A stretch of DNA of 64,000 nucleotides from JBDRDD01 sp043821115 (GTDB taxonomy: Bacteria > CAYTYR01 > UBA6262 > DAOVJB01). The notes beneath the pieces were generated by a model, which worked only from the letters and a program-made list of their open reading frames with translations, was not told where the DNA came from and ran no database searches. The stretch is taken from contig JBDRDD010000024.1 in assembly GCA_043821115.1 (NCBI GenBank), forward strand, positions 1 to 64,000, given 5' to 3'. Positions 18,829 through 26,710 of the stretch are shown in pieces; position 1 is the stretch's first letter, and each line of letters opens with the position of its first letter. The translations under genes and the position numbers were made by a program.

Positions 18829-19782
18829 ATGCACAAAAACATGACATTGACAGTATGCGCGATAGTCTTAGCATGCATCTTATGCATGACAGCCCAGCTT
18901 GTCTATGCTGATACAAGCGGTGCCGCATTTCTTAAAATAGGCGTTGGTGCCAGATCAATAGGCATGGGAAGTGCTTTTGTCGGACTATCTGATGATGCTA
19001 CTGCTAGCTTCTGGAATCCTGCGGGACTTACGCAGCTCAAGAAAAACGAAATACATGCTATGCATACAGAGTGGATCTCGGATATGACATATGATTATAT
19101 AGGATATGCTATCCCTCAGAGAGACAACACATTCGGTGTAAGCATAATATATCTTAGTACCGGAAATATAGAAAAGCGAGGAGCAAGCGGTGAAGAGATG
19201 GGCGATTTCTCGGCATATGACAGCTGTGCAACAGTCTCGTATGCCCGCAAGCTAAGTAGTGACATAGGCCTTGGTGTAAATGTTAAGGTCATACAGCAAA
19301 AAATAGACAATGAAACGGCGAAGGGCGTTGCAGTGGACATAGGGCAAATGTACAGTATTAGTTCGACGGGTCTTAGTTTGGGACTTGCAGTCCGTAACAT
19401 AGGTCCAAAGATGAAGTTTATAGAAGAAGAATACTCCCTTCCGCTTACAGTATCTTTGGGAGCTGCTTACAAGATACTCGGCATCGCTAATATAGGAATG
19501 GACATACAGTACCAGGTAATAGATGAGAAGACAAACGTAAGTTTCGGAACAGAATATGCGCCTGTAGGAATGCTAAGTTTAAGAGCAGGTTACCTTATGA
19601 AACTTTTAAGTCCGGGATCTGAAACAGGGTCCATAGCTGGTATGAACAGCGACCTTGGTGCGTTGAGTGGGTTGGGTGCTGGTTTCGGAATGAAGCTTGG
19701 CGGGACCTCGCTTGACTATGCATTTGTGCCTTATGGGGACCTTGGAAACACCCACAGGCTTTCGATATCATCACAGTTCTAA
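18829..19782 (+). CDS. PorV/PorQ-like outer-membrane protein, copy 1
   Basis: 317 residues from the ATG at 18829, which has GGGAG 8 bases upstream; an in-frame ATG at 18796 overlaps the previous stop but has no ribosome site. A signal peptide ends near YADT. The mature start, SGAAFLKIGVGARSIGMG, then FVGLSDDATASFWNPAGL, is the hallmark of the PorV/PorQ family: FadL-like beta-barrels. In Bacteroidota, PorV shuttles T9SS cargo to the attachment complex. A pattern of amphipathic strands continues to a final aromatic residue (SISSQF), as in outer-membrane barrels. It sits directly behind a sorting-domain enzyme and is probably co-transcribed with it under riboswitch 1. Confidence 0.88.
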   Translation: MHKNMTLTVCAIVLACILCMTAQLVYADTSGAAFLKIGVGARSIGMGSAFVGLSDDATASFWNPAGLTQLKKNEIHAMHTEWISDMTYDYIGYAIPQRDNTFGVSIIYLSTGNIEKRGASGEEMGDFSAYDSCATVSYARKLSSDIGLGVNVKVIQQKIDNETAKGVAVDIGQMYSISSTGLSLGLAVRNIGPKMKFIEEEYSLPLTVSLGAAYKILGIANIGMDIQYQVIDEKTNVSFGTEYAPVGMLSLRAGYLMKLLSPGSETGSIAGMNSDLGALSGLGAGFGMKLGGTSLDYAFVPYGDLGNTHRLSISSQF

Positions 19783-19825
19783 TATAACTGTTTTGCCAGA
19801 GAAAAATAGGCTCTTCTCAAAGGAT

Positions 19826-19860
19826 AAAAAGGCCCTTTTATAGACGGGGGTCTTTTTATT
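19826..19860 (+). terminator. Terminator after PorV-like gene 1
   Basis: AAAAAGGCCC (19826-19835) pairs with GGGGTCTTTTT (19847-19857) around an 11-base loop, and T-rich sequence follows. It ends unit 1 just before the promoter of unit 2. Confidence 0.75.
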
Positions 19861-19874
19861 TTAATACCACCCCC

Positions 19875-19902
19875 TTGACAAGTCCGCATTTCGTGCTATA
19901 CT
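19875..19902 (+). promoter_or_regulatory. Promoter of riboswitch unit 2
   Basis: CCCC-TTGACA (19875-19880) and TATACT (19897-19902) with a 16-base spacer; same style as the promoters of units 1 and 3. Confidence 0.8.
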
Positions 19903-19946
19903 CTGTTATAGCGAGCTAAAACTAATTGACAATACAAAATAATTAT

Positions 19947-20023
19947 CCGATAAAGGCAAACCACTCCGAAAGGGTGGGACGCAAAGCCACGGGGCTAAAG
20001 AGAGTCAGCCGGGTTACCGAAGA
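19947..20023 (+). promoter_or_regulatory. Cyclic-di-GMP-I riboswitch (GEMM-I), copy 2
   Basis: Core elements: AAAGGCAAACC, a CACTC/GGGTG hairpin with a CGAAAG-type loop, GGGACGCAAAGCCACGGGGC, and CAGCCGGGTTACCG. This is a near-consensus match to GEMM-I, closer than copy 1. The specificity base before GCAAACC is G, as in c-di-GMP binders. It controls the gene for an 835-residue secreted GH113 enzyme. Boundaries are approximate. Confidence 0.95.
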
Positions 20024-20031
20024 ATCAACAA

Positions 20032-20114
20032 ATTTTGCTCATCCATGCCAGCCGAGCTGTCGGAAACGATCGCTCGGTATTTTATTTTGCAATAACAGCA
20101 GGGGTGAGCAAAAT
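20032..20114 (+). promoter_or_regulatory. Paired anti-ribosome-site segment, unit 2
   Basis: ATTTTGCTCA (20032-20041) is the exact complement of TGAGCAAAAT (20105-20114), which covers the end of the ribosome site GGGGTGA and the first bases of the ATG at 20113. The pair encloses the terminator hairpin. A read-through transcript could thus be held translationally silent, or the segment could be released by ligand. Confidence 0.55.
20051..20088 (+). terminator. Riboswitch 2 terminator
   Basis: GCCGAGC (20051-20057) pairs with GCTCGGT (20072-20078), with an inner TCG-GAAA-CGA stem-loop, followed by ATTTTATTTT. It is the same design as in unit 3. Confidence 0.8.
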
Positions 20115-22620
20115 GCTCAAGAACAGAATCACATCAACAATTATATTCATGATGTTCTTTCCAGTGCTAGTGAGAGCAGCCCAGGATTCAAGCGCTGTTT
20201 TTAAGGGCCTTTATGAATTTGAAAGTGGCGTTACACAGAACTGGGTGAATGACTCCAGCATATATTTCGCGGACAACCTTAGGGATCCTTCCGTCTCAAG
20301 CGCCTATGCCAGGGACGGTTACGGGGCCCTTTCTTTTTATATAGACCTTGATACTAAAGATTCTTTCTACAATTATATCCACGATGCGGCTTATGTGAGA
20401 CCACAGGAGAGCGATTTCTCAAATTACACGGCTCTGAGTATGTATGTCTACCTGCCACAAGACGCGGGTATTAGTGATACAGATCCTCTAAAAGCCACAC
20501 TCTATGTCAAGACAGGTTCTGACTGGGACTGGTTTGAAAGCAGAAGCACATACTCACTTTTACCAGGTTTGTGGTCTCAGGTATCAATTGATTTTTCGAA
20601 CGCCAAGAACGCTAATTCTCAGGCTTGTGAAGTTGGTTCTATAGATGATGTCAGAGAACTTGGTTTGCATATATTCGGTGCATCAGATGCCAGCGGAAAC
20701 TCGTTTCTCTATATTGACTCTGTCGGGGTGAATACCCTTGAGCATATAGAAGCGCCAGGGATGGTACAAGGACTCTCTGTAGCTGATCCCGGAACGGGTG
20801 CTAAACTGCACATTACATGGGATTCGATTGACGATACTGATATGGATGGCTATAAGGTGTACAGGAGCAGAGTGTATGGAAATACGGGTACTCTTGTGGC
20901 GGAGACATCCGTTAACAATTATACGGATGATAATGTAAATGATGATATTACATACTATTACCAGATCAGTGCATATGATACGTATGGCAACGAGGGAGAT
21001 TTATCAGAACAAGAAGGGGGTACTTCTTCTGTGGATGATAATCTTATTTTCTCTATGGAGGGTGCAACTTACGCATCTTGGGACAATGACAGTTACTTAT
21101 CGGGCAGTTCAGACAGGTCTATAACAACACTGAAAGAGACAGGTGCTAATTTCGTGGCGCTTGTTGTTACCCAGTACGTGGATTCGGCGAGTTCTAATAC
21201 CATCGAGAGTGATTCTTCCAAGACTCCTACGGATGAAGCGCTGGTTCATGCCATAAATTCCATACATGCTTCCGGCATGAGCGTAATGCTCAAGCCCCAT
21301 GTGGATTCTCATGATTCAACCTGGAGAGGGGCAATAACACCTTCAGATATAAACGAGTGGTTTTCAAGCTATATGGACTTTATTACCCATTACGCAAGCA
21401 TCTGCCAGGATAACGGGGTGGATTCCTTGAGTATAGGCTGTGAGCTAAAGACTGTATCAGGTAGTCTTTATAAGGACCAATGGAAGCTGGTTATAGAAGC
21501 AATTCGAAGCGTGTATAGCGGCCAGCTTACCTATGCCGCCAACTGGGATGAATATGAGAGTGTATCATTCTGGGATTATATTGACTATGTCGGTATTGAC
21601 GCATATTTTCCTCTAAGTGATGAGAAAAGTCCTTCCATATCTGAGCTGGTAGATGGATGGAGTGAATATGACGGAACTCATGGAAGCCACAACTGGGTAA
21701 GTGAACTTGATGTCTGGCAGGCCTCTATGGGTAAGAATATTGTATTTACGGAGATAGGGTACAGGAGCGTTGATTTCGCGGTTAAGAATCCCTGGTCCTG
21801 GGCAGATCAGGATGTTGCATATAACGGGACGCTTCAGGCCTCATGCTATGATGCGGCCATAAGGGTTTTCAAGGACAAGCAGTGGTTTGGCGGCATGTTC
21901 TGGTGGTCATGGACCACTAATGAAAGTGCAGGGGGAAGCACAGATATAGACTATACCCCTCAGAATAAACCTGCCCATGATGTTCTTACAGAGTGGTACA
22001 CAAATGGCAAACCGATAGATAATGAAGTCCCAAGTCAGCCAGCTAACCCGCAGGGACCCAACAAGGGCATAGCCGGGACATGCTATCAGTATGCTACCAT
22101 GGCCTCAGATCCTGACGGGGATTCGGTAAGATATGTATTCGACTGGGGCGATGGTAACACTGATGATACGGGCTATGTTACCAGCGGGGTTTCAATAGCT
22201 GTTGTGCATCAGTGGGATGAGGAAGGTTTATTTAATGTACGCATTAAAGTAATTGATAGCGCTGGGAATTCATCTGGATGGAGCGATATGCTTGAGGTAG
22301 ATATTACAAAAACGACTTCTTCTGAACCTCAGGAACAGAGCCCTGAGGATTTTTCCCAGGTTATAGTATATCCGAATCCGTGGAAACCCACATCCGGTTC
22401 AGGTTCTATAATATTTAAGACCCTTCCCGGGGACACGGATATATACATATATAACATTGTAGGAGAAAAAGTGTACGAACAGGAGAACATAGCGGATAGT
22501 AACTTTAACTGGAATACAAACAATGACAGCGGGAATAAGGTGGTAAGTGGTATATATATATATCTTCTCAAGGATGATAAAGGGCATAAAAAGTCCGGAA
22601 AAATAGGGATAATTAGGTAA
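20113..22620 (+). CDS. Secreted GH113 enzyme with CBM-like, Fn3, PKD and sorting domain
   Basis: 835 residues from the ATG at 20113 (ribosome site AGGGGTGA). The frame is open back to 20035, but that part is riboswitch and terminator RNA, so it is not coding. Signal peptide ~1-23 (VRA), CBM-like ~32-208, Fn3 ~214-306, GH113 ~311-631, PKD ~636-733, T9SS-like sorting domain ~745-835. The CBM-like module belongs with modules 3 and 4 of the giant at 3145-8292 (F-E/D-x-G-x-TQ-x-W-x-ND). Catalytic acid/base E444 (IGCEL) and nucleophile E547 (FTEIGYRS). The tail has VYPNPWKP, IYIYNIVGEKVYEQ, SGIYIYLLKD and GKIGIIR. Riboswitch 2 sets its expression. Unlike units 1 and 3, no PorV-like gene follows before the next promoter. 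Confidence 0.92.
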   Translation: MLKNRITSTIIFMMFFPVLVRAAQDSSAVFKGLYEFESGVTQNWVNDSSIYFADNLRDPSVSSAYARDGYGALSFYIDLDTKDSFYNYIHDAAYVRPQESDFSNYTALSMYVYLPQDAGISDTDPLKATLYVKTGSDWDWFESRSTYSLLPGLWSQVSIDFSNAKNANSQACEVGSIDDVRELGLHIFGASDASGNSFLYIDSVGVNTLEHIEAPGMVQGLSVADPGTGAKLHITWDSIDDTDMDGYKVYRSRVYGNTGTLVAETSVNNYTDDNVNDDITYYYQISAYDTYGNEGDLSEQEGGTSSVDDNLIFSMEGATYASWDNDSYLSGSSDRSITTLKETGANFVALVVTQYVDSASSNTIESDSSKTPTDEALVHAINSIHASGMSVMLKPHVDSHDSTWRGAITPSDINEWFSSYMDFITHYASICQDNGVDSLSIGCELKTVSGSLYKDQWKLVIEAIRSVYSGQLTYAANWDEYESVSFWDYIDYVGIDAYFPLSDEKSPSISELVDGWSEYDGTHGSHNWVSELDVWQASMGKNIVFTEIGYRSVDFAVKNPWSWADQDVAYNGTLQASCYDAAIRVFKDKQWFGGMFWWSWTTNESAGGSTDIDYTPQNKPAHDVLTEWYTNGKPIDNEVPSQPANPQGPNKGIAGTCYQYATMASDPDGDSVRYVFDWGDGNTDDTGYVTSGVSIAVVHQWDEEGLFNVRIKVIDSAGNSSGWSDMLEVDITKTTSSEPQEQSPEDFSQVIVYPNPWKPTSGSGSIIFKTLPGDTDIYIYNIVGEKVYEQENIADSNFNWNTNNDSGNKVVSGIYIYLLKDDKGHKKSGKIGIIR

Positions 22621-22642
22621 TTGTGTTATATATATGGGGCCC

Positions 22643-22670
22643 TTGACAAGGTCTCAAACGGTGGTATACT
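22643..22670 (+). promoter_or_regulatory. Promoter of riboswitch unit 3
   Basis: CCC-TTGACA (22643-22648) and TATACT (22665-22670) with a 16-base spacer. The leader that follows is almost a copy of that of unit 2. Confidence 0.8.
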
Positions 22671-22722
22671 TATAGTGGGTAAAGAAGAACCGAGTAAAGC
22701 ATTTGAAAACTGAATAAACACA

Positions 22723-22799
22723 ATCCGATAAAGGCAAACCACGAGAAATCGTGGGACGCAAAGCCACGGGGCTAAAGAGTAGTCAGCCGGGTTACCGAA
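22723..22799 (+). promoter_or_regulatory. Cyclic-di-GMP-I riboswitch (GEMM-I), copy 3
   Basis: AAAGGCAAACC, a perfect CACGA-GAAA-TCGTG hairpin (a GNRA loop in P2), GGGACGCAAAGCCACGGGGC, then CAGCCGGGTTACCG. The core is the same as in copy 2, while the P2 stem differs in sequence but keeps its pairing. That is covariation and supports a real structure. It controls a secreted subtilase and, behind it, the second PorV-like gene. Confidence 0.95.
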
Positions 22800-22812
22800 G
22801 ATTATTGAATTA

Positions 22813-22890
22813 TTGCTCATCTATGCCAGCCGAGCTATCGGAAAACGATTGCTCGGTTTTTCATTTTGCAAATCAAGCAGGGGTGAGCAA
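22813..22890 (+). promoter_or_regulatory. Paired anti-ribosome-site segment, unit 3
   Basis: TTGCTCA (22813-22819) complements TGAGCAA (22884-22890), which lies between the ribosome site GGGG and the GTG at 22892. The GCTC core can also pair with GAGC in the 5' arm of the terminator (22832-22835), which gives two mutually exclusive folds. Confidence 0.5.
22829..22862 (+). terminator. Riboswitch 3 terminator
   Basis: GCCGAGC (22829-22835) pairs with GCTCGGT (22851-22857), with an inner ATCG-GAAAA-CGAT stem-loop, and a T-run follows. This is the strongest of the three riboswitch terminators. Confidence 0.85.
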
Positions 22891-22891
22891 A

Positions 22892-25489
22892 GTGAAGAAA
22901 TTAACAATTACAACACTAATAACATCAATGATAATATTCTATCCACTCTTTTCAGAGGGGATAGAGGGGCACATAGGGGCCCATCCCTCCGTCTCCCCGG
23001 TCGATAACGGCTCGGGTCTGTATCGTGATGACATTTCGGACGACGAACAGGAACGGTGGAATGGGCCTCACCTAATTGAAAGGGAACTGCTAATAAAGTT
23101 CAGAACGAAGCCTCTTGATAGTACTTCTTCGAAGGCTTCACTGCAAATCCCGGGTAAAGCTCTTGGAAAGATTAAGATAGAGGAACTCTTTCCTGAGAAG
23201 CCCGGGCATTATCCGTCCAACAGACCTGCTGCCATGGCTCGCAGTTTCTCAAAAGATGAGCTTTCACGCTGGTACAAGGTGACGCTGCCCGAAGGACTTG
23301 CCGCAGAAGACTTCTTAAAGGCCTACGAAAACCATCCCGATATCGAGTATGTTGAACCAAACTACGTCTATTCAATAAATGCAATCCCAAATGACAGATA
23401 CCATGATTCAAAGGGAATTATAGGTTCCTCATATGAAGACCTCTGGGGTCTTTACAAGGTATCTGCTCCTGATAGCTGGGATATTGAGACAGGTTCGCAG
23501 GATATTATTGTGGCTGTAGTAGATACAGGGCTTGACCGCACTCATGGCGATATAGCTAATAATCTCTGGACTAATCAGGCAGAGATAGCGGGTAATTATA
23601 TTGATGATGATAACAACGGATATGTTGATGATATAAACGGCTGGAATTTTGTTGACCTTTCAGGTAATCTTAGTGACGGTCACGGCCACGGCACGCATGT
23701 CTCAGGTATCATTGCTGCTGAAGGAAATAACAGTATCGGCATAAGCGGGGTTTGCTGGAGCGGCAGGATAATGGCCCTCAGGGGACTAAACGATGACGGT
23801 TACGGGCTTACGGGGGACCTTGCAAAGGGTATACGCTATGCTGTTGACCACGGCGCAAGGATAATTAACATGAGCTGGGGAGGACGAAATGTATCAAAAC
23901 TCGTCACTGAAGCCCTGGATTACGCTTATGAGCAGGGTTGCGTGCTGGTTGTGGCAGCCGGAAATTCAAGTGATGATGCGAGCGAATTCTTCCCTGCAAA
24001 TTACGAGAATGCGATTACTGTTGGCGCAACAGATGTCGATGACAGGAAAGCCTCATTCTCAAACTACGGGGACATGGTGGATGTAACGGCCCCCGGATAT
24101 AACATACTTAGCCTTCGTGCTTCGGGCACGGATATGTACAATGACGGCTCACATACTGTTGACGAATATTACTATAAGGCCAGCGGAACAAGCATGGCCA
24201 CACCTTTCGTTAGCGGTCTTGCAGCTCTTATTCTTTCCAGAAATCCTAACCTGACCCGCGAGGATGTGGAACTTGCCATAATCAGTTCAGTTGATGATAT
24301 AGGGGCTGTTGGTAAAGATTCCAGTTTCGGTTACGGAAGGATTAATGCATACAAGGCACTTGAAACCGTTAACGGCAATCTTCCTGCACTGGAAGAGATA
24401 GGAGCCTATGATACTCCCGGTGACAGCGGCGGGCATATAACTGTTTTCTGGAGTGAAGGGAGTCTGCCTTCTGGCGTAAGCGGGTATCGCATCTATTACA
24501 GCAGGACTCCTTTTAAGAGCATATACGAGGAGGGTGTTAGTTATTTTGAGGGCTCTCCCGACCAGCGTTCTGATGTTCTCTCGTGCGTCGTAGACTCTCT
24601 TGGGAGTGATGATACTGGCTATTATTTTGCGGTTATAGCGAGCCTGTTTGATTCGCTGCCTGAATCCTCAGGCGGGACTGTTTCCCAGGCATCATCCTCT
24701 GACTACATCTCCACTATACAGCCTGTGTACACAGTGGATAACATTGTTGATACCACAGAAGGCAGTGACGTCATAATAGCCGGAACCGACCCCCAGACCA
24801 TGGTTATAATCCCTCAGGGCTCAAACAACGGTAAGATCGTCGATGTTGTGATACCAGATGCTGATTCACGATATCTGCATACGGGTTCCTCAAGAAGCCA
24901 GTCTGAGAGCGACTCTTCGGATTATCTCGATCCCCAGACACTAGAAAGCACCAAGAGAACGTTCAGCTCATCTGAATCACTTACTGGGGCTGTAGAGATC
25001 GCTATCTCGTATCCTGAGGATGTTCCCTTATCATATGAAGAAAAACTTCGAATATACAAACTAAACGCCTCTTCCGGGGAATGGAACATGCTCTCGGGCG
25101 AACACGCTATAAACAAATCAGAGAATGTTGTCATGATTACGACAAGCGCCTCAGACTGGAACGACCCAGTGACATATCGCCTGTTCGTGCACCTGTTTGC
25201 GGCAAGTGATCTTGCACAGATTAATATCTATCCAAATCCCTACAAACCCAACAGCGGTCTAGGGCACACGAACATAACATTTGATAATTTGACCCAGAAT
25301 GCCAAAATTAGGGTTTTTAATATAGCGGGTGAACTTGTCAGGACCATGAAAGAGGATGACTCTGACGGAAGGTACGAATGGAACGCTACCAACGGCAGCA
25401 ACGAACGACTTGCCAGCGGAGTGTATATATACCTTATCACTGATGATACTGGAGCGAAGAAAACCGGGAAACTGGCAATCATACGATAA
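22892..25489 (+). CDS. Secreted subtilisin-like protease with T9SS-like sorting domain
   Basis: 865 residues from the GTG at 22892; upstream open frame to 22751 is riboswitch RNA. Signal peptide ~1-23, an inhibitor-like prodomain (~60-165, ending with EYVEPNYVYSIN), then a peptidase S8 domain with D211 (VVDTGLD), H266 (GHGTHVSG), oxyanion N358 (AAGNSSD) and S434 (SGTSMATP). The Fn3/Ig-like region follows at ~510-780, and the sorting tail has IYPNPYKP, IRVFNIAGELVRTM, SGVYIYLITD and GKLAIIR. It would mature outside the cell and process surface proteins or degrade protein. It stands under c-di-GMP riboswitch 3 and is followed by a PorV-like gene. Whether it clips sorting domains, as PorU does in a true T9SS, is unknown; it is not a C25 protease. 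Confidence 0.92.
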   Translation: MKKLTITTLITSMIIFYPLFSEGIEGHIGAHPSVSPVDNGSGLYRDDISDDEQERWNGPHLIERELLIKFRTKPLDSTSSKASLQIPGKALGKIKIEELFPEKPGHYPSNRPAAMARSFSKDELSRWYKVTLPEGLAAEDFLKAYENHPDIEYVEPNYVYSINAIPNDRYHDSKGIIGSSYEDLWGLYKVSAPDSWDIETGSQDIIVAVVDTGLDRTHGDIANNLWTNQAEIAGNYIDDDNNGYVDDINGWNFVDLSGNLSDGHGHGTHVSGIIAAEGNNSIGISGVCWSGRIMALRGLNDDGYGLTGDLAKGIRYAVDHGARIINMSWGGRNVSKLVTEALDYAYEQGCVLVVAAGNSSDDASEFFPANYENAITVGATDVDDRKASFSNYGDMVDVTAPGYNILSLRASGTDMYNDGSHTVDEYYYKASGTSMATPFVSGLAALILSRNPNLTREDVELAIISSVDDIGAVGKDSSFGYGRINAYKALETVNGNLPALEEIGAYDTPGDSGGHITVFWSEGSLPSGVSGYRIYYSRTPFKSIYEEGVSYFEGSPDQRSDVLSCVVDSLGSDDTGYYFAVIASLFDSLPESSGGTVSQASSSDYISTIQPVYTVDNIVDTTEGSDVIIAGTDPQTMVIIPQGSNNGKIVDVVIPDADSRYLHTGSSRSQSESDSSDYLDPQTLESTKRTFSSSESLTGAVEIAISYPEDVPLSYEEKLRIYKLNASSGEWNMLSGEHAINKSENVVMITTSASDWNDPVTYRLFVHLFAASDLAQINIYPNPYKPNSGLGHTNITFDNLTQNAKIRVFNIAGELVRTMKEDDSDGRYEWNATNGSNERLASGVYIYLITDDTGAKKTGKLAIIR

Positions 25490-25531
25490 GGGAAGTGTAA
25501 TGTGCAAGCACAAAGGAAAAGAGGAAGCACC

Positions 25532-26506
25532 ATGAGTAGGAAAAAAGAAAAGGCCATCATTAATAAGGTTTTGAGAAGTGCCTCGAGGAAGGTTCTCTTG
25601 GGCGCCATAAGCGTATTATTGGTCCTTTTTGCCCTGCATATTGCACTTCCGGAGGCATTCGCGGCGGGAGTGGGTACTACCGGAGCGCAGTTCCTGAAGA
25701 TAGGTGTTGGGGCGCGTGCCGTTGGTATGGGAAGCAGTTTCGTTGCTGTTGCAGATGATGTAAATACAGCTTACTGGAATCCCAGTGGATTCAGCCAGAT
25801 AGAGAAAATAGAGCTGACCACGATGTACCTTAGCTGGATAGAAGGAATAAATTACGGCTATATAGGCTATGCCCATCCATGCAAAGGTAATCTTACGGTA
25901 GGTGGGTCCCTTACATATCTTACCACAGGAGATATTCCTGGGACAAACACCGTAGGGGAAACCACTGGAGACTACAGCGGTGAGGATATAGCTTTCAGCC
26001 TGTCTGTTGGGAAAAAGGTGACAGACAATATGTCTATTGGCAGCAATGTTAAAGTTATACAGCAGCAGATAGATAATGAATCTGCAAGCGGGTATGCATT
26101 TGATGTTGGTACGCTTTATGTGATAAACGAACGCTCAAATGTAGGAATGGTCGTTCAGAATATAGGTGCAAAAATAAAATTCGTTGAACAGGAAGACGCG
26201 TTACCTCTTAATTGGAAGGTTGGGGCGTCACATAAGTTGTTGAGGGATGATTTGACACTGGCTATGGATGTGAATTTCCCGGTGGATAACAAGGTTACCG
26301 AACACATAGGAGCTGAATACATGATGAGTGATGCAGTAGCCGTTAGGATCGGATACAAGACAGACACCATAACATCTCTTGGTACGGATTCCGGTTTTTC
26401 AGCGGGCTTTGGGCTGGTCGTAGCCACTTACAGTATGGATTACGCCTGGGTTCCTTACGGGGACCTTGGACAGACACACAGATTGTCTTTTCTTATGAGA
26501 TTTTAA
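25532..26506 (+). CDS. PorV/PorQ-like outer-membrane protein, copy 2
   Basis: 324 residues from the ATG at 25532 (ribosome site GAGGA, 6 bases away); an in-frame GTG at 25502 lacks one. The signal peptide is long, with ~20 mostly basic residues before the hydrophobic core and a cut near FAAG. The mature start GAQFLKIGVGARAVGMG followed by ADDVNTAYWNPSG is the PorV/PorQ signature. It is closely related to copy 1 at 18829-19782 and shares the barrel ending PYGDLG(N/Q)THRLS. In T9SS, PorV binds cargo sorting domains. The gene is 42 bases behind the subtilase gene, so it is probably under riboswitch 3 as well. Confidence 0.88.
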   Translation: MSRKKEKAIINKVLRSASRKVLLGAISVLLVLFALHIALPEAFAAGVGTTGAQFLKIGVGARAVGMGSSFVAVADDVNTAYWNPSGFSQIEKIELTTMYLSWIEGINYGYIGYAHPCKGNLTVGGSLTYLTTGDIPGTNTVGETTGDYSGEDIAFSLSVGKKVTDNMSIGSNVKVIQQQIDNESASGYAFDVGTLYVINERSNVGMVVQNIGAKIKFVEQEDALPLNWKVGASHKLLRDDLTLAMDVNFPVDNKVTEHIGAEYMMSDAVAVRIGYKTDTITSLGTDSGFSAGFGLVVATYSMDYAWVPYGDLGQTHRLSFLMRF

Positions 26507-26547
26507 TACAGAATAGCACAGGCTCTTTCAAAGCTTAAAAATATTAT

Positions 26548-26704
26548 AAATGCCCGTCAAAGGTAACTGGCAAGCGGTGCCGGAGCCATGCTTTGGTAAA
26601 GCCGCAGTTAGTGGAGGATTGTCTTCGTAGAAATACGTAGGCTACCCCTGCCCTCGACTAGCATCGGATTTACCTGCGCGTGATTTTACCTCAGGCGGGC
26701 ATTT
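26548..26704 (+). ncRNA. ssrS: Structured RNA, probably 6S RNA
   Basis: No reading frame fits this stretch. The ends pair (AAATGCCCG at 26548-26556 with CGGGCATTT at 26696-26704), then GGTAA pairs with TTACC. A second long pairing is GGTAAAGCCG (26595-26604) with CGGATTTACC (26665-26674, one mismatch). An apical hairpin with a GAAA loop lies at 26621-26642. An alternative ATGCT/AGCAT pairing is mutually exclusive with the second stem. Length (~157 nt), rod shape with a central bubble, and parts such as GCAAGCGG..GCC and CCGC.GTT.GTG recall E. coli 6S RNA, which binds RNA polymerase. A TATTAT -10 box lies at 26542-26547, and a strong terminator follows. 4.5S RNA is excluded: the SRP loop motif is absent. 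Confidence 0.5.
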
Positions 26705-26710
26705 ATTTAT

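Noticed and set aside
20035..20112. N-terminal extension of the 835-residue GH113 frame
   Set aside because: This stretch is the riboswitch expression platform and terminator; the signal peptide begins only at the ATG at 20113, which has the ribosome site.
22751..22891. N-terminal extension of the subtilase frame, starting inside the aptamer
   Set aside because: Translation of conserved riboswitch RNA (similar peptide also arises from riboswitch 2); no signal peptide fits and the true GTG lies at 22892.
22892..25489. PorU-like sortase role of the subtilase
   Set aside because: PorU is a C25 gingipain-like cysteine protease; this is an S8 serine protease, so it is cargo rather than the T9SS sortase by sequence.
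26548..26704. Signal recognition particle (4.5S) RNA or cobalamin riboswitch
   Set aside because: The SRP loop motif GGAAG-AGCAGCC and the B12-box elements are absent; 6S fits better by shape and parts.
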